The notes under the pieces are model-generated. The model was not told the DNA's origin. It did not search any database and saw only the letters and a program-made list of their open reading frames with translations. Source: Bradyrhizobium zhengyangense (GTDB lineage Bacteria > Pseudomonadota > Alphaproteobacteria > Rhizobiales > Xanthobacteraceae). Taken from it: a stretch of DNA of 64,000 bases. A program made the position numbers and the translations under genes. Position 1 is the first letter of the stretch; every line of letters starts with the position of its first letter. Shown here piece by piece: positions 25,057 to 33,800 of this stretch. The DNA lies in contig NZ_JAKLUA010000007.1 of the NCBI RefSeq assembly GCF_022012435.1, positions 372,001-436,000 on the forward strand, in the 5' to 3' direction.

Positions 25057-25365
25057 TCAATAAGTCGCGGCCAGATAGTCGACGATCTTGCCCACGTCGG
25101 CATCGTCAATCGGTGCGCCATAGACCTTGATCATCTTGGTCACCTCGGCCTGCCAGAAGCCTTTCTTGTCCTTCATCGGCGGCTGCGTGGCGATGTAGTC
25201 GGACGAGTGGCAGGCGGCGCAATTGCCCTGAACCACCTCGAGATTGGGCCCCGGCTTGAAGGCCGCCACCTCGTCCGGCGTCTTGTAACTGACCGGCGCG
25301 GCAAGCGCCGAACCCGCCACAGTGATAACGGCAAGCGTGGCGGCGAGGAGAACGGTGCGCTGCAT
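25057..25365 (-). CDS. Cytochrome c subunit of sulfite dehydrogenase (SorB-like)
   Basis: 102 residues from the ATG at 25365, with GAGGAG about eight bases upstream. A signal peptide (VLLAATLAVITVAGSALAAP) is followed by one heme c motif, NCAACH, and an axial methionine candidate (PPMKDKKG). It starts 11 bases after the molybdenum subunit gene and would be its periplasmic electron acceptor, passing electrons from sulfite to the respiratory chain. The frame extends upstream to 25530, but that part overlaps the neighbour and is not family sequence. Confidence 0.87.
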   Translation of the reverse strand: MQRTVLLAATLAVITVAGSALAAPVSYKTPDEVAAFKPGPNLEVVQGNCAACHSSDYIATQPPMKDKKGFWQAEVTKMIKVYGAPIDDADVGKIVDYLAATY

Positions 25366-25376
25366 GATCATGCTCC

Positions 25377-26576
25377 TCAGGCCACGGTGACGCGGGTGGT
25401 TTCGACGACGTTGCGCAAATAACCCGCCGGGTTCCAGCGCGGCGTGTCCGGCTGCGTCTCGCCGGAATTGCTGGTGGCGCGCACCTTGAGCTCGACTTGC
25501 CCGGCCGCGAGCTTCACGGGCAGCTTCCATTCGCGGAACGAGTAATTGCCCAAATCCTTGCCGAGCTTGGCGGAGGTCCAGGTCTTGCCGCCATCGGTGG
25601 AGACTTGGACGTCCTTGATGCCCTTGCCGCTGTCGAAGGCGATGCCGCGCAGCGTCGTGCGTCCCGCCTTCAGCTTGGCGCCATCGGTCACGCTGGTGAT
25701 GAAGGAGCGGATGGTGAAGCGGTTGATCGGGATCGTCGCCTTCGGCGTCGTGCCAGGCTCGATCGAATTGTCAGGCGTATCGGGAATGCGATAGGCGCCC
25801 TTCATCCAGAAACCGTCGAAGACGTTGTCGATGACGGTGATCTCGTTGAGGTGCTTGACCCAGTAGGTGCCGTAATAGCCGGGCACCACCAGGCGCAGCG
25901 GGAAGCCGTTGAGGAACGGCAGATCGTCGCCGTTCATGCCGTAGGCCAGCATCACCTCGCCATTGGTGGCATGATCGAGGTCGAGCGCCTTGGCGAAGTC
26001 GGGCGTCTTGTCGCTGACCGGTCCGTCCATGCCGGCGAACACGACCTGCTTGGCGCCGGCCTGCACGCCCGCCATCTCGAGCACGGTCTTCAGCGGCACG
26101 CCGCGCCAGCGCGCATTGCCCATCGCGCCATTGGCGAGCTGGCCGCCGGCGACGCGCGGCTCCGAGAAGCCGCGGCTGTTGCCGGAGCACTGGTTGACGG
26201 CGACGATCTCCGTCGCCTTCATTTTGCGGATGTCCTTCAGCGACAGCTTGAGCGGCTTGTCGACCTTGCCCTTGACCTCGAGCGTGAACTTGTCAGGGTC
26301 GAGATCGTAGGGCAGGCCGGCGAGGTGGTAGCGTACGAAGAACGCGTTATTCGGCGTGATCGGGCCGTCGTTGAATATGGCGAACGGCGTCTCGAGCTGC
26401 GGCGGCCGGCTGGTCAAGCCGATCATTGGCCGCTTCTGCGGATACTTCACCAGCGGCCGCTCGCCATTGGCGAAGGGCAGGGTAACGGTGTCGAGGGCCA
26501 GCGCCTTGGTGGAATTCAGTGTGGCCGCCATGGCGGCAAGGCCCGCTCCTTTGAGCAGGTCGCGTCGGTCGAACAT
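25377..26576 (-). CDS. Periplasmic sulfite dehydrogenase, molybdenum subunit (SorA/sulfite oxidase family)
   Basis: 399 residues with a Tat signal (DRRDLLKGAGLAAMAATL). The sulfite oxidase fold follows: a MoCo domain with the molybdenum-ligand cysteine C130 in NQCSGNSRGFSEP, then a C-terminal Ig-like dimer domain (GIAFDSGKGIKDVQVSTDGG). It oxidises sulfite to sulfate in the periplasm, transferring electrons to cytochrome c. The directly following cytochrome gene makes a SorAB-type pair. Physiologically it would detoxify sulfite from taurine or other sulfonate breakdown. No sulfonate genes are adjacent. Confidence 0.9.
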   Translation of the reverse strand: MFDRRDLLKGAGLAAMAATLNSTKALALDTVTLPFANGERPLVKYPQKRPMIGLTSRPPQLETPFAIFNDGPITPNNAFFVRYHLAGLPYDLDPDKFTLEVKGKVDKPLKLSLKDIRKMKATEIVAVNQCSGNSRGFSEPRVAGGQLANGAMGNARWRGVPLKTVLEMAGVQAGAKQVVFAGMDGPVSDKTPDFAKALDLDHATNGEVMLAYGMNGDDLPFLNGFPLRLVVPGYYGTYWVKHLNEITVIDNVFDGFWMKGAYRIPDTPDNSIEPGTTPKATIPINRFTIRSFITSVTDGAKLKAGRTTLRGIAFDSGKGIKDVQVSTDGGKTWTSAKLGKDLGNYSFREWKLPVKLAAGQVELKVRATSNSGETQPDTPRWNPAGYLRNVVETTRVTVA

Positions 26577-26792
26577 TCAGGTCTCCTCCCGGAGCTTTTC
26601 GTTGGTTCGCGGTCATCACCGCAACACCTGCGCTCATCTGTCTCAACCGCCAGGTTGAAGTCAATTCGTGCTTTCGCAGCAAGCCCATGCCGTTGCGCTG
26701 CAACAGGGCGGTGTTACACGTTGATGAGAAGCCGCGCTGTGGCGGCGTCGGACGGTGTGCTCCCTCGCCCTGCATGCGGGAGAGGTGAAGAA

Positions 26793-28529
26793 TCAGGCGG
26801 CGGCGCGCTCGCCGCCGGCAATGATCGCGGACAATGTCCTGGTGTCGGCAACCACCCGCACCACCATCGGCTCGTCGCGACCGCGGATCGCGACCTCCTG
26901 CTTCGGCAGCGTATCCTCGTGAAGACCAGCGGTGCGGCGGACCTCGTCCGAGACGATGGCCTCGCACTGAAGCGTCTTCGTCATGTCCTGGAGCCGGGCG
27001 GCGACGTTCACGGCATCGCCGAGCGCGGTGAACACGATGTGGTCGCGATAGCCGATGTCGCCGATGATGACCTCGCCGCCATGGACGCCGATGCCGAAGC
27101 GAATCGGCTGGCGCAGATCGTGGCTCAGGAGCTCGTTCAGCTCGTCCACATGGGTCGCAATGCCGGCAACGGCCTTGAGCGCCTGGCGGGAGGCGGTTTG
27201 CGGATCGCTGGTCAGGCCGAACAGCGCCAGCATGCCGTCGCCGACGAACTGGTTCGGCTGGCCGCCATTCTCGATCACGGCCTGCGATACCGCACCTAAG
27301 AAGCGGTTGACGATGAACACGGTGTCGAACGGCAGCCGCTTCTCGGCAAGCTGCGTCGAGCCGCGCATGTCGACGAAGAGGCTGACGAGATAGCGCTCCT
27401 GGCCGATTCGCGCGGGCGAGGACGCCTGGGCGTTGGCCGCCAGCATTTGCGGCATGAACAGCTGGAAGAAGGAGAGATCGCAGTTCGGCCGCAGCTGGCA
27501 GGCAAGCCGGATCGAGGGATCGGCGGTCCCGACGCGGGCCAGCACGAAGGCCTCGCGCTGCGAGGGCTCGGGCAGGGCGCCGTGGTCGCCGATGATGCGG
27601 ATGCGGCAGGTCGAGCAGCGGGCGCGGCCGCCGCAGACGCTGGCATGCGGCACATTGTGGCGCAGGCTCGCTTCCAGGACGGAGAGACCCTTGGGCACGC
27701 GCACCGTCTTGCCGTTGCCGTAGGACAGCGCGATCGTGCCGCCGCGCCGCTCGCGCCAGCCGCGCACCCCGCGTGACAGCATCACCAGCCCGAGCAGGCC
27801 GAAGTAACCGATCGTCAGTCCGCCGGTGATGCGGTCGAGCGTATCGGCCTGTGCGAACGTGCCGACCTCGCGCTGCGTGTAATTTTGCCGGCGCCAATCG
27901 CTGTCCTCGCTGTCCGCGGCGACACTGCGGCCACCCTGGTAGATGCCGAGCAGCGCCAGCGTCGGGATCAGCACGGCGGCTGCGAGCAAATAGGGTGCCG
28001 CGCGCGTGAAGAATGGCTTCAGCCGCAGCCAGAAATAGATGCCGATGCAACCGTGGACCCAGGCAACGATCAGCAGGATCGTCATCGTCCAGAGCCGGCC
28101 GGGGGCCACGACAAAGAACAGATAGAGCTCCTGCGGATAGAGCTTCTCGTGATCGTACAGCACCTGGCCCAGCCGGATGCCGATCACATGCGCCATCACC
28201 AGCGCGGGGATGCTCAGGCCCAGCACCAGCTGGAGCGGCTCGATCGTCCGCCAGCGGAACTGGCGGCGCTGGTACAGCGCATAGACGCCAAGACCCATAT
28301 GGGTGAACGCCGCGCCATAGAACACGATCGTAACAGGGAGGAACTGCCAGAACGCGGTGTGGTAATAGACCCCGACCTGCATGGCATCGACCGAGATGTT
28401 GCCGAGCGCATGGTTGAGGAAATGGCTGACCACGTAAGCGAACAGGATGACGCCGCAGACCAGCCGCACCTGCCGCGCGCTGGTCGAGCGGACGAGTTCG
28501 GGCAATCGTGAAAGCGCGGTCGTGGCCAT
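26793..28529 (-). CDS. Membrane-anchored fusion: cyt b-like TM domain, 2Fe-2S ferredoxin, class III nucleotide cyclase
   Basis: 578 residues from the ATG at 28529 (a GTG at 28550 would add seven). Residues about 15-250 form five to six membrane helices with several histidines (SHFLNHALG, YYHTAFW, VHGCIG), resembling a succinate dehydrogenase/fumarate reductase cytochrome b domain. Next is a plant-type 2Fe-2S ferredoxin domain with C299-x5-C305-x2-C308 and C344 (CGGRARCSTC, LACQL). The C-terminus is a class III adenylate/guanylate cyclase domain (FVDMRGSTQLAEK, FVGDGMLALFG, GVHGGEVIIGDIGYRDH). It probably makes cAMP or cGMP under redox control. It is a single gene with no coupled neighbour. 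Confidence 0.88.
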   Translation of the reverse strand: MATTALSRLPELVRSTSARQVRLVCGVILFAYVVSHFLNHALGNISVDAMQVGVYYHTAFWQFLPVTIVFYGAAFTHMGLGVYALYQRRQFRWRTIEPLQLVLGLSIPALVMAHVIGIRLGQVLYDHEKLYPQELYLFFVVAPGRLWTMTILLIVAWVHGCIGIYFWLRLKPFFTRAAPYLLAAAVLIPTLALLGIYQGGRSVAADSEDSDWRRQNYTQREVGTFAQADTLDRITGGLTIGYFGLLGLVMLSRGVRGWRERRGGTIALSYGNGKTVRVPKGLSVLEASLRHNVPHASVCGGRARCSTCRIRIIGDHGALPEPSQREAFVLARVGTADPSIRLACQLRPNCDLSFFQLFMPQMLAANAQASSPARIGQERYLVSLFVDMRGSTQLAEKRLPFDTVFIVNRFLGAVSQAVIENGGQPNQFVGDGMLALFGLTSDPQTASRQALKAVAGIATHVDELNELLSHDLRQPIRFGIGVHGGEVIIGDIGYRDHIVFTALGDAVNVAARLQDMTKTLQCEAIVSDEVRRTAGLHEDTLPKQEVAIRGRDEPMVVRVVADTRTLSAIIAGGERAAA

Positions 28530-28658
28530 GATTCGGTTGTACCAGTTCACTGAGGAGAACAGCCAGCGGAGAGTTAAATTCCGCGGGCAGACGGCTTACA
28601 GGATCACATAACCGACAAGGTTACGTAACGGTAAGTCTCGTAGGCTTGGCAAAGTCCC

Positions 28659-28748
28659 GTAGGATGCGCAAAGGCGCTCTTGCGCCGTGCCCACGTCTTT
28701 CCATCAAATAGGCAAGACGTGGGCACGCTTCGCTTTGCCCACCCTACG
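28659..28748. repeat. Palindromic intergenic repeat, copy 1
   Basis: Starts GTAGGATGCGCAAAGG and ends GCCCACCCTACG. The centre has perfect 14-bp arms: CGTGCCCACGTCTT at 28686-28699 and AAGACGTGGGCACG at 28714-28727. A second copy in opposite orientation lies at 51509-51599. It looks like a dispersed, non-coding repeat able to fold as one long hairpin. Confidence 0.8.
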
Positions 28749-28798
28749 AGACCGTCCGCACATTGACTCCCCCTCCCAAGTCAGGGAAAAGCGCGGCC

Positions 28799-30454
28799 GT
28801 GACGCTGGCTCTCGACATCACCGCAAAGCCCAATGGCGCATCGCGCCGGCCGCTCGTCGCGGCCGCGCTGGTGATCGCCGCGATGACCGTGCTCCGCCTT
28901 GTCTATGCCTCTGTTATCGAGCTGCGCACCGACGAGGCCTATTATTGGACCTGGTCGAAGGAGGGGGCGCTCAGCTTCCTCGATCATCCGCCCGGCATCG
29001 CCTGGCTCATCCGCTTCGGCACCCTCATTTTCGGTGACAGCGCACTGGGCGTCCGCTTCGGTGGCATCGTCGCGATGCTGGTGACGCAGTGTCTGCTCGC
29101 CGACATCGTTCGCCGCCTCACCCACGACGCGCGCGCCATCGCGATTGCAGTGCTGATGCCGGAAGCCGCGCTCTATTATGGTCTGTTGATGGCCAAGGTC
29201 GCCCCCGACGTCGCCATGATTCCGTTCGCGGTGGCGATGATGTGGTCGCTGGTGCTGATAGCACAAAGTGGCGACGGCCGCTGGTGGCTCGCGGCCGGCT
29301 TGTTCGCCGGCCTGTCGCTGCTGTCGAAATTCACCGTCATCATGTTCGCGCCTGCGGTCGCCGCCTTTCTTCTGGTGCCGGACTGGCGCTGGCGCTGGCT
29401 GCGCAGCCCGTATCCTTACCTTGCGCTGCTGATCGCAATCGTCGTGTTCTCGCCGGTCCTGATCTGGAACGCGCAGCACGACTGGGCCTCGTTCCGTTTC
29501 CAGGGCGTGCGCGCCACCGCCAATTACGGGATCTCGCTGCGCACCCTCGGCGACTACATCGGCTTGCAATTCGGCCTCGTCGGTTTCGTGATGCTGCCGG
29601 TGGTGTTGTCCGGTCTGGTGATGACGGCGTGGCGTGGCTATCGCTCCCGCGAGTCGGTTGCGATCCTGCTGTCGACGGCAGTGCTGGTGCCGTTCGTCTA
29701 TTTCTTCTTCAAGTCGCTGACACTCAGGGTCGGCGATACCTGGCCGATGTTCATGTGGCCTGTTGGCTTCGCGGCTGCTGCAGTGAATCTTGTGCTGATA
29801 CGGAGAGAAGGCTGGTCGGCGCGGGCGCTCCGCTCGGGCCTCTTCTGGGTCAACACGGCGCTGGTGTCGGGGATCGCCTTCGTCGTGATCGTGTTCCTCT
29901 ATTATGTCGCCGCGCCCTGGAATTTCCTCGGCAGGATGGATCCGATCGGCGCCGAGGCCGGCTTTGAGCAGGTCGCCGCGCGCGCGCAGGCCGTGCTGGA
30001 TGAGACCGGCGCGACCTGGATCGCGACCACGGATTACCGCACCTACGCGATGATGCGCTGGCTGTTCCGCGGCCGGGTGCCCGTGGTCGAAATCAACGAA
30101 CGTGGCCGCTTCCAGGATTTTCGCGATCCCGGCATGGACAGGATCAAGGGCCATGCGGGACTCTATATTGGTCGTCAGCCCGATGATCGTTTACCGCTGT
30201 GGCAGACGATCCCCGCCAAGCGTGAGCAACTTGGCCAGGTTGAGCGCCGCTGGCGTGGCGTCCTGATCGACACTTACACGCTCGACAAGCTCACCGGATG
30301 GACCCCGGAGCTCACCCCGCCAAAGGACTCGCCGCTGTTCCAGTGGCGGGTGCTGGCTCTAAGAGCTACTCCTCCTCTTTCCGCCGCAGCAGATCCGTCG
30401 CGAGATCCGACAGTTTCGGCGGCGGCAGCGCGGCGAACGGCAGCGGCCTCGTGA
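28799..30454 (+). CDS. GT39-type glycosyltransferase (ArnT/PMT-like, multi-pass)
   Basis: About 551 residues with 9-11 membrane helices. The N-terminal loop ELRTDEAYYWTWSKEGALSFLDHPPGIAW holds the acidic DE pair and HPP motif of PMT_2/ArnT family glycosyltransferases, which use polyprenyl-phosphate sugars on the periplasmic side. The acceptor (lipid A, protein or polysaccharide) is unknown. The start is uncertain: GTG 28799 gives a natural N-terminus, TTG 28763 adds 12 residues. The last 30 residues run 89 bases into the 3' end of the opposite ycjF-like gene and look like read-through tail rather than conserved sequence. Confidence 0.85.
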   Translation: MTLALDITAKPNGASRRPLVAAALVIAAMTVLRLVYASVIELRTDEAYYWTWSKEGALSFLDHPPGIAWLIRFGTLIFGDSALGVRFGGIVAMLVTQCLLADIVRRLTHDARAIAIAVLMPEAALYYGLLMAKVAPDVAMIPFAVAMMWSLVLIAQSGDGRWWLAAGLFAGLSLLSKFTVIMFAPAVAAFLLVPDWRWRWLRSPYPYLALLIAIVVFSPVLIWNAQHDWASFRFQGVRATANYGISLRTLGDYIGLQFGLVGFVMLPVVLSGLVMTAWRGYRSRESVAILLSTAVLVPFVYFFFKSLTLRVGDTWPMFMWPVGFAAAAVNLVLIRREGWSARALRSGLFWVNTALVSGIAFVVIVFLYYVAAPWNFLGRMDPIGAEAGFEQVAARAQAVLDETGATWIATTDYRTYAMMRWLFRGRVPVVEINERGRFQDFRDPGMDRIKGHAGLYIGRQPDDRLPLWQTIPAKREQLGQVERRWRGVLIDTYTLDKLTGWTPELTPPKDSPLFQWRVLALRATPPLSAAADPSRDPTVSAAAARRTAAAS

Positions 30455-31391
30455 CGTCGATCGCCGCCAAGCCAAGCCGCGCCGTCAGCAGGCCGTTGAG
30501 CATGCCTTCACCAAGCCGCTGCGACAGCTTTGCCGCAATCCCGTGCCCGAGCACCTGCTGCATCAGGCTGTCGCTGGCCGCGAGGCCGCCGGTGATGGCC
30601 AGATGGGCGATGACGTGGCGGAGCAAACGGATCATGCCGAGCGTGCCGGGCCGGCCGCCATAAAGGCGGGCAAGCTGGCGGATCAGGCGCAACGAGGCCA
30701 CGAACACGAACAGCACGTCGAACAGCGCGCGCGGCGACACCGCCGTGACGATCGACACCCGCTGCGCCGCCGACGACACCAGCCGCCGCGCCTCCGCATC
30801 CAGCGGCGACATCAATTCGCGCTCGGCGAGCCGGATCATGTCTGCGCCGTCGATGATCTCGCCTGTGTGGCTTTCGAGTGCGGCACGGGCGCGTGCGAGC
30901 TGCGGGTTCTGGTGCGCGATCGCGATCAGGTCCTGCACGATGGCGCGGCTCTCCCCGCGATCGTCGCTGGCCAGCACCTCGGCGGCGCGCCGATGCAGTT
31001 TTTCGATCGTTGCAAGCCGGGCGAGGCCAAATGCCTCGCGTCCGATCACCACAGCGAGCGCCAGCGTGGTGACGAAGGCCAGCGCAACCCCGACGAAGCC
31101 GAGGCTTTCGCTGCGTGCAAACAGATCCTCGATCAGACGGACCACGCCAAGCCCGGTGCCGAGCAGCGTGAGGCCGGCGACGCCGGACCAGAACAGCACG
31201 CCCCAGCGAAAGCCACGCCGCGCCGGAAGCGCTGTCTCGATCGGCACCGGCAAGGTCGACGGATCGTGCTCCGGCGTGATCTGGACGGTGGTGCGGCCGA
31301 GCCGGCTGGTTTCGTCGGCTTCGGTGACGACGACATCGGGATCGTCGAGCCGGAACGTCGCCGGCCGCCGTGGCTTCGATCGGTCGTTCAT
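30366..31391 (-). CDS. YcjF-like DUF697 membrane protein
   Basis: 341 residues from the ATG at 31391 (MNDRSKPRRPATFRLDDPDV). Two to three membrane helices (GVLFWSGVAGLTLLGTGLG, VGVALAFVTTLALAVVIG, later a TM region near 240) are followed by the DUF697 C-terminal domain (TAVSPRALFDVLFVFVASLRLI, GLAASDSLMQQVLGHGIAAKLSQRLGEG). It overlaps the YcjX gene by four bases (ATGA), the common ycjX-ycjF pairing. The frame is open to 31931, but the extra part is shadow of ycjX. The function is unknown; in enterobacteria the pair belongs to envelope/heat-stress genes. Confidence 0.9.
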   Translation of the reverse strand: MNDRSKPRRPATFRLDDPDVVVTEADETSRLGRTTVQITPEHDPSTLPVPIETALPARRGFRWGVLFWSGVAGLTLLGTGLGVVRLIEDLFARSESLGFVGVALAFVTTLALAVVIGREAFGLARLATIEKLHRRAAEVLASDDRGESRAIVQDLIAIAHQNPQLARARAALESHTGEIIDGADMIRLAERELMSPLDAEARRLVSSAAQRVSIVTAVSPRALFDVLFVFVASLRLIRQLARLYGGRPGTLGMIRLLRHVIAHLAITGGLAASDSLMQQVLGHGIAAKLSQRLGEGMLNGLLTARLGLAAIDVTRPLPFAALPPPKLSDLATDLLRRKEEE

Positions 31392-32857
31392 ACGAGCTTG
31401 TCTCCGATCAGGAACTGCAAGGCACGGTCGAGGCGGATGTGAGGCAGCGTCGGCTCTTCCGTCCCCTCGCGTTCGAGCTTGGGCGGGCGGAAGCGCAGGA
31501 AGCGGAAATCGCTCTTCTCGGCGGCTTCGGTGGAGAGGCCGCGGAACGCATCGGTGCCGTTGAACATTGGTTCGGGATCCAGCGGTAGGTCGCCCGGAAA
31601 GGTCGCGACCTCGGTGTTGCCGTCGAAGAACTCGCCATTCGCGCTCTCGCCCGCGGCCGGCGTGCCCAGGATCGAGGGCAATTTGTCGCGGCCATGCGCA
31701 ACCTGCGCCTCGCGCGTGGCGCGGACGGCGGAGAGTGCCACGACATCGATCGCAGCGCCGGTGTCTTCGGCGCGTGCCGCAGCGCGAGTGACCGCGCGGC
31801 GCAGCACGGCCTCGAGGCGGTCGTGGCTGGAATGATGCAGATGGTCCGCCTTCGTTGCCGCGAACAGGATGCGATCGATGCGCGGCCTGAACATGCTGGA
31901 GAGGAAGGTGCTGCGGCCGATGTTGAAGCAATCGAGAATGCCAGATAGCGCCGCTTCGAGATCGTGCAGCGCCTCCGGTCCTGCATTGAATGCGGCGAGC
32001 GCATCGGCCAGCACGATCTGGCGGTCGAGCCGGGCGAAATGATCGCGAAAGAACGGCCGCACCACGATGTCCTTGTAGGCTTCAAAGCGGCGCACCATCA
32101 TCGCCCACAGCGATCCCTCCGGTGCTTGTCCGCCTGAGGGCACTTCGAGCGGGGCGAAGGTCAGCGCCGGCGTATCGGCGAGACTGCCGGGCATCAAAAA
32201 GCGGCCGGGCGGCAGCAGGCTCATGGCAAAGCGCTCGTCGCGGCAGGCGCGCAGATATTGGGTGAAGAGCTTTGCAGCGGTGAGCGTCGCCTGCTCGTCC
32301 TCGCGCGCCTCGGGTTTCAGCGTCGCCAGATGCGCGTGCCAATCGGCGGCAAGATGCGCGCGCGGCGTCTCGCGCGACAGCGCCAGGCTCTCGGCGGACC
32401 ATTGCTCGTAGCTTTTCTGAAGCAGCGGCAGATCGAGCAGCCATTCGCCTGGATAATCGACGATGTCGAGCGTCAGCGTGCGGTCGGCGCCGTTCTGGCG
32501 CTGGTAGTCGATCACGAGACGGAGCTCGCTGATGTCGACGGTCGAGCTCGGCCAGCGCCGCTCCTCGATCAGCGCGCGCAGATGGCTCTCGTAGGAAAAG
32601 CGCGGCACGGCATCATCAGGCTGCGGCGCCAGATGCGCCCGCGCGATCCGGCCCGATGAATAGGCCTCGAATACCGGAAACCGGCCGCCGCGCGTCAGCC
32701 CGTGGATCAGCGCGGTGATGAATACGGTCTTACCGGCGCGCGACAGGCCGGTGACACCAAGCCGCACCGTCGGGTTGAAGAAGTGCTCGCCATAGTCGAT
32801 CAGCGCCCGGGCCGACAGGCGCGCCTCTTCGACCATATCCTGGAAACTGAATGCCAT
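31388..32857 (-). CDS. ycjX: YcjX family P-loop ATP/GTP-binding protein
   Basis: 489 residues of the YcjX (DUF463) family. The Walker A motif is GLSRAGKT (residues 37-44) in RLGVTGLSRAGKTVFITALI. A Walker B-like segment DIVDYPGEWLLDLP follows, and FAATKADHLHH resembles the G4-type base-specificity motif. It is a predicted dynamin/GTPase-like stress protein at the inner membrane. It is the first gene of a pair with the DUF697 protein and ends in an ATGA overlap. No further operon partner is seen; the upstream region faces the hemolysin-III gene. Confidence 0.92.
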   Translation of the reverse strand: MAFSFQDMVEEARLSARALIDYGEHFFNPTVRLGVTGLSRAGKTVFITALIHGLTRGGRFPVFEAYSSGRIARAHLAPQPDDAVPRFSYESHLRALIEERRWPSSTVDISELRLVIDYQRQNGADRTLTLDIVDYPGEWLLDLPLLQKSYEQWSAESLALSRETPRAHLAADWHAHLATLKPEAREDEQATLTAAKLFTQYLRACRDERFAMSLLPPGRFLMPGSLADTPALTFAPLEVPSGGQAPEGSLWAMMVRRFEAYKDIVVRPFFRDHFARLDRQIVLADALAAFNAGPEALHDLEAALSGILDCFNIGRSTFLSSMFRPRIDRILFAATKADHLHHSSHDRLEAVLRRAVTRAAARAEDTGAAIDVVALSAVRATREAQVAHGRDKLPSILGTPAAGESANGEFFDGNTEVATFPGDLPLDPEPMFNGTDAFRGLSTEAAEKSDFRFLRFRPPKLEREGTEEPTLPHIRLDRALQFLIGDKLV

Positions 32858-33038
32858 ATGAACGTGATTAATCTCGGGCGGGCGGAACAGTGAAGCCGTT
32901 CACAAAAGTGGCAATTGCGTGAGGAAAATCAAGCTTCATACTTCCACCGCCTTTGTCGGCAAATCAGCCGATTGAACGACGCGCCGATCCCGAAAGACCC
33001 ATACAAAAACGGCATTATCTCAGCCTTTGCGGATTGCC

Positions 33039-33734
33039 ATGACCGTCTTCCAATTGAAACAACTTGCATCCACCTCCGTCCACGCCGCAGCCGACGCGAT
33101 CCGCTGGAATTACGATCGCGCCGAGCTGATCGCCGACGGCATCATCCATGGGATCGGCGTGCTTGCCGGCATCATCGCTGCGACCGTGCTGATGGTGCTG
33201 GCAGCGGTCTATGCCGATGGCACCGACATTGTCGGCGTCTCGATCTATGTCGCGGGGCTGCTCTCGATGCTGGTGCTGTCCGCGACCTATAATCTCTGGC
33301 CAGTCTCGCCCGCCAAATGGCTGCTGCGCCGCTTCGACCATTCCGCGATTTATCTTTTGATCGCCGCGACCTACACGCCTTTCATTCTGGAGGTGAGGGA
33401 CAGCGCGTTCGCGCTGGTGCTGCTCGCGGGCGTCTGGTGTGCCGCGATATCAGGCATCGTGCTGAAACTTTTTTATCCCGGCCGGTTTGATCGTGTCTCG
33501 GTCGGCATCTATCTCGTCATGGGCTGGAGTGGTGTGATGCTCTACGGACCCGTGGTCCAGGCGCTGCCCGCGCTCGCGCTCGGCTTCATCCTTGCGGGCG
33601 GCCTGCTCTACAGTTTTGGCGTGATCTTCCACGCCTGGCGGCGGTTGCGTTTCCAGAACGCGATCTGGCATGGCTTTGTCTTGGCCGGCGCGGCATGCCA
33701 TTATACCGCGGTGCTCGACCTCGTGCTGAACTGA
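33039..33734 (+). CDS. Hemolysin III family (PAQR-type) membrane protein
   Basis: 231 residues from the ATG at 33039 with seven predicted membrane helices. Family marks are ELIADGIIHGIGVLAG near the N-terminus, DHSAIYLLIAATYTPF in the third segment and IWHGFVLAGAACHYTAVL near the C-terminus, with the conserved histidines and aspartate that form the PAQR metal site. Bacterial members (TrhA-like) are linked to membrane-fluidity homeostasis rather than toxin activity. It is followed by an SDR gene on the same strand after 66 bases, with no obvious link. Confidence 0.9.
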   Translation: MTVFQLKQLASTSVHAAADAIRWNYDRAELIADGIIHGIGVLAGIIAATVLMVLAAVYADGTDIVGVSIYVAGLLSMLVLSATYNLWPVSPAKWLLRRFDHSAIYLLIAATYTPFILEVRDSAFALVLLAGVWCAAISGIVLKLFYPGRFDRVSVGIYLVMGWSGVMLYGPVVQALPALALGFILAGGLLYSFGVIFHAWRRLRFQNAIWHGFVLAGAACHYTAVLDLVLN

Positions 33735-33800
33735 GCACGTCCCGCGACGCGGGATGAGACCACACAAGGCGAGATCGTACAAGAAAAGAGGAGACGTCGC

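Noticed and set aside
28781..30154. 457-residue minus-strand frame opposite the GT39 gene
   Set aside because: No ribosome site or domain; GC shadow with His/Arg/Gln-rich composition.
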